A DNA stretch of 6,157 nt from Desulfobacterales bacterium (GTDB lineage: Bacteria; Desulfobacterota; Desulfobacteria; Desulfobacterales; SpSt-501). Location: contig JALOOS010000142.1 of the NCBI GenBank assembly GCA_025454275.1, positions 1 to 6,157 of the forward strand, in the 5' to 3' direction. The position numbers and the translations under genes were made by a program. Shown one piece after another: positions 4,806-6,157 of this stretch. Each line of letters begins with the position of its first letter. Position 1 is the stretch's first letter. The notes beneath the pieces were generated by a model. It had not been told where the DNA came from. It made no database searches and worked only from the letters and a program-made list of their open reading frames with translations.

Positions 4806-5912
4806 ATGATAACGGTCGCCTGCGATTCCTGCGGAAAGCGCTACCGGATCGATGAGACCCGGATGAAGGCCGATACGGCCAAGGTCCGATGCAAGGCCTG
4901 CGGCCGGCTGATCCGTGTGACGAAACCGACCGCGGCCGAAGCGGTTCCGCCCGCTCTCGACCTCGACGCGAGCTCGCTGGGGATGACCCAGACGGCCGCG
5001 GAGGAGACGTCCGCAGCGGCGCCGGAGCCCCCCCCCGAGATCTCCCCGCCCGCAGCAGAGCCTCCGGCGGAGGAGGCGCCCCCGGAGAGCCCCGCCTGGG
5101 AGCCTCCGGTTGCCGCCCGCAAGGTGGGTTTCAGCCTGTTCAGCAAGACCCTCATCGTCATGCTCCTGGTCGGTCTGGTCCCTTTCGGCCTTTTCTGGTT
5201 TCTGACCTTCAAGGAGATGAACGACCACATCCGCAACGATTCCGAAGCCCTGATGGCCCAGACGGCCAAAGGCATGGTGGAGGAGATCGACGCCTGGGTG
5301 AACCACAACGCCGCGCTCCTGCGCATGGCGGCCACTTTGCCCGAAATCGTCTCCATGAACCGTGAACGGCAGGAGCCGGCATTGAAGGCCATCCACCAGG
5401 CCTACCCGTTCATGTACCTGGTTTTTACAGTCGACCCGAAGGGGATGAACGTGGCCCGCAACGACGGCCGCGAGCTCGTGAGCTACGCCGACCGCCAGTA
5501 CTACAAGGACGTCATGGCCGGCCGCGGACTCGCCTGGCAGTCGGTCGTGGGGCGAACCTCCAAAGTTCCCGCCCTGGTCATGGCCGTGCCGATCCGCGAC
5601 GGCCAGCGCGTGGTCGGGGTCATGGCGGCCGCCATGACGGTGGAGGAGATTTCCAAGAAGATCGCCACCTGGCGAAGGGGGTCGACGGGCTTTGCCTTTC
5701 TCATCGATGAGCAGGGATACGTGGTGGCCCACCCGCAAAAACAGTTCTCCGAAAAACGTGAAAATCTGAACGCCTCGCCCCTGATCTCCCCGCACCCTTC
5801 CTCGGTGAGAACGGTCGCCCGGCCATCGGTCATGCCCGCACCAGCACCGCGAACGGCTGGGTGCTGGCCCTGCAGCAGGAAGAGGCCGAAATCTTTGAAA
5901 CCATGGAGGTGA
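4806..5912 (+). CDS. MJ0042 zinc-ribbon / Cache membrane sensor, 5' part (frame broken near its end)
   Basis: Read as is, this encodes 368 aa, but only the first 328 or so look native. Seen: an N-terminal zinc ribbon of the MJ0042 type (residues 1-38) with C6/C9 and C29/C32; a low-complexity Ala/Pro/Glu linker (about 41-104); a transmembrane helix (about 114-134, LIVMLLVGLVPFGLFWFL); then an extracytoplasmic double-Cache-type domain with FTVDPKGMNVARNDG, YADRQYYKDVMAG, PALVMAVPIRDGQRVVGVM and GFAFLIDEQGYVVAHP. Such domains bind small ligands outside the cell; the ligand cannot be told from sequence. After LNASPLIS (about residue 328) the frame turns into Arg/Pro/Ser-rich text ending at 5910-5912, while the expected Cache end, TM2 and HAMP continue in the -1 frame. 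The start ATG 4806 has a good Shine-Dalgarno sequence and begins the zinc ribbon. It is the second gene after the 156-aa regulator. Confidence 0.9.
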   Translation: MITVACDSCGKRYRIDETRMKADTAKVRCKACGRLIRVTKPTAAEAVPPALDLDASSLGMTQTAAEETSAAAPEPPPEISPPAAEPPAEEAPPESPAWEPPVAARKVGFSLFSKTLIVMLLVGLVPFGLFWFLTFKEMNDHIRNDSEALMAQTAKGMVEEIDAWVNHNAALLRMAATLPEIVSMNRERQEPALKAIHQAYPFMYLVFTVDPKGMNVARNDGRELVSYADRQYYKDVMAGRGLAWQSVVGRTSKVPALVMAVPIRDGQRVVGVMAAAMTVEEISKKIATWRRGSTGFAFLIDEQGYVVAHPQKQFSEKRENLNASPLISPHPSSVRTVARPSVMPAPAPRTAGCWPCSRKRPKSLKPWR

Positions 5913-6157
5913 TCCAGCGTTTCGCGCTCGCGCTTCTCGGCGCCACGATCCTTCTGGTCATCGCCATCGCCTGGCTCTCAGCCCGCTCCCTGGTATCGCC
6001 CTTGATGCGGCTGACGGACGCCGCCGAGCGCATGAGCCTCGGGGATTTGAAAGTCAAGATCGATGTCGACACCCGCGATGAGATCGGCCTGCTCGCCCAG
6101 GCCATCGGCCGCATGCAGACCAGCCTCCAGATCGCCATGCGGCGGCTGCGGAAGAAA
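5789..6157 (+). CDS. Same sensor, 3' part in the -1 frame: Cache end, TM2 and HAMP (runs off window)
   Basis: This frame opens after a TGA at 5759-5761 and stays open to the window end. From about 5789 it reads naturally on from the upstream part: PAPFLGENGRPAIGHA, then TANGWVLALQQEEAE (a typical Cache C-terminus), a second transmembrane helix (about 5921-5990, FALALLGATILLVIAIAWL), and a HAMP domain (about 5980-6130) with the proline in LVSPLMRLTDAAERM and the DEIGLLAQAIGRM motif of its second helix. The end is rich in Arg and Lys. Whether a kinase, cyclase or chemotaxis signalling domain follows is outside the window; some relatives I recall stop shortly after HAMP. A gene caller may instead start this piece at the in-frame ATG 5903, but that would be an artefact of the frameshift. 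Confidence 0.85.

Noticed and set aside
4779..5795. A 338-codon open frame on the - strand opposite the sensor gene
   Set aside because: The + strand has clear zinc-ribbon, transmembrane and Cache features. The antisense product is His/Gly/Arg-rich shadow text.
5781..5800. Programmed -1 ribosomal frameshift site in the sensor gene
   Set aside because: The C-rich stretch does not form a canonical slippery heptamer in the reading frame, and no clear downstream stimulatory stem was seen. A one-base loss is simpler.

Overview
This is a GC-rich bacterial chromosomal window with dense genes and short spacers. I infer a Desulfobacterota (deltaproteobacterial) source. The reasons are the style of three proteins: a receiver domain with a Cys-rich C-terminal extension, an MJ0042-type zinc ribbon joined by a Pro/Ala/Glu linker to a Cache-HAMP sensor, and a small winged-helix protein with a DUF8082-like tail. 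This placement rests on recalled family habits, not on a search. I see no RNA gene, insertion sequence, CRISPR array, integrase or phage gene.

Layout from left to right. Bases 1-522 (+) hold the 3' part of a response regulator cut by the window edge. Bases 523-720 are a short spacer between converging genes, filled with degenerate TCGGNN hexamer repeats in both orientations that can fold into a long hairpin. Bases 721-3657 (-) hold a two-gene operon transcribed leftward, eno then pyrG (enolase and CTP synthase), with the pyrG ribosome-binding site overlapping the eno stop codon. Bases 3658-3801 are a divergent control region in which the eno promoter and a rightward promoter occupy the same DNA.

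The right third (3802-6157, +) is a regulatory and sensory stretch. It starts with a 143-aa helix-turn-helix protein with a charged coiled-coil tail. Next is an AT-rich spacer with two perfect inverted repeats and a very good sigma70-like promoter. A 156-aa winged-helix protein follows, and its start codon lies almost at the predicted transcription start, which suggests a leaderless mRNA. Sixteen bases later comes a membrane sensor (zinc ribbon, linker, TM1, Cache, TM2, HAMP) that runs off the window. Its reading frame is broken once, between 5762 and 5806, in a way that looks like one lost base.

How the genes work together: eno and pyrG are housekeeping genes of glycolysis and nucleotide synthesis. 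The 156-aa regulator and the Cache-HAMP sensor look co-transcribed and may form one signalling unit, with the palindrome over the promoter as a candidate autoregulatory operator. No gene shows a recognisable new enzyme system. The most interesting points are the leaderless operator-promoter of the 156-aa gene, the frameshifted sensor, and the hexamer-repeat hairpin between the converging genes.
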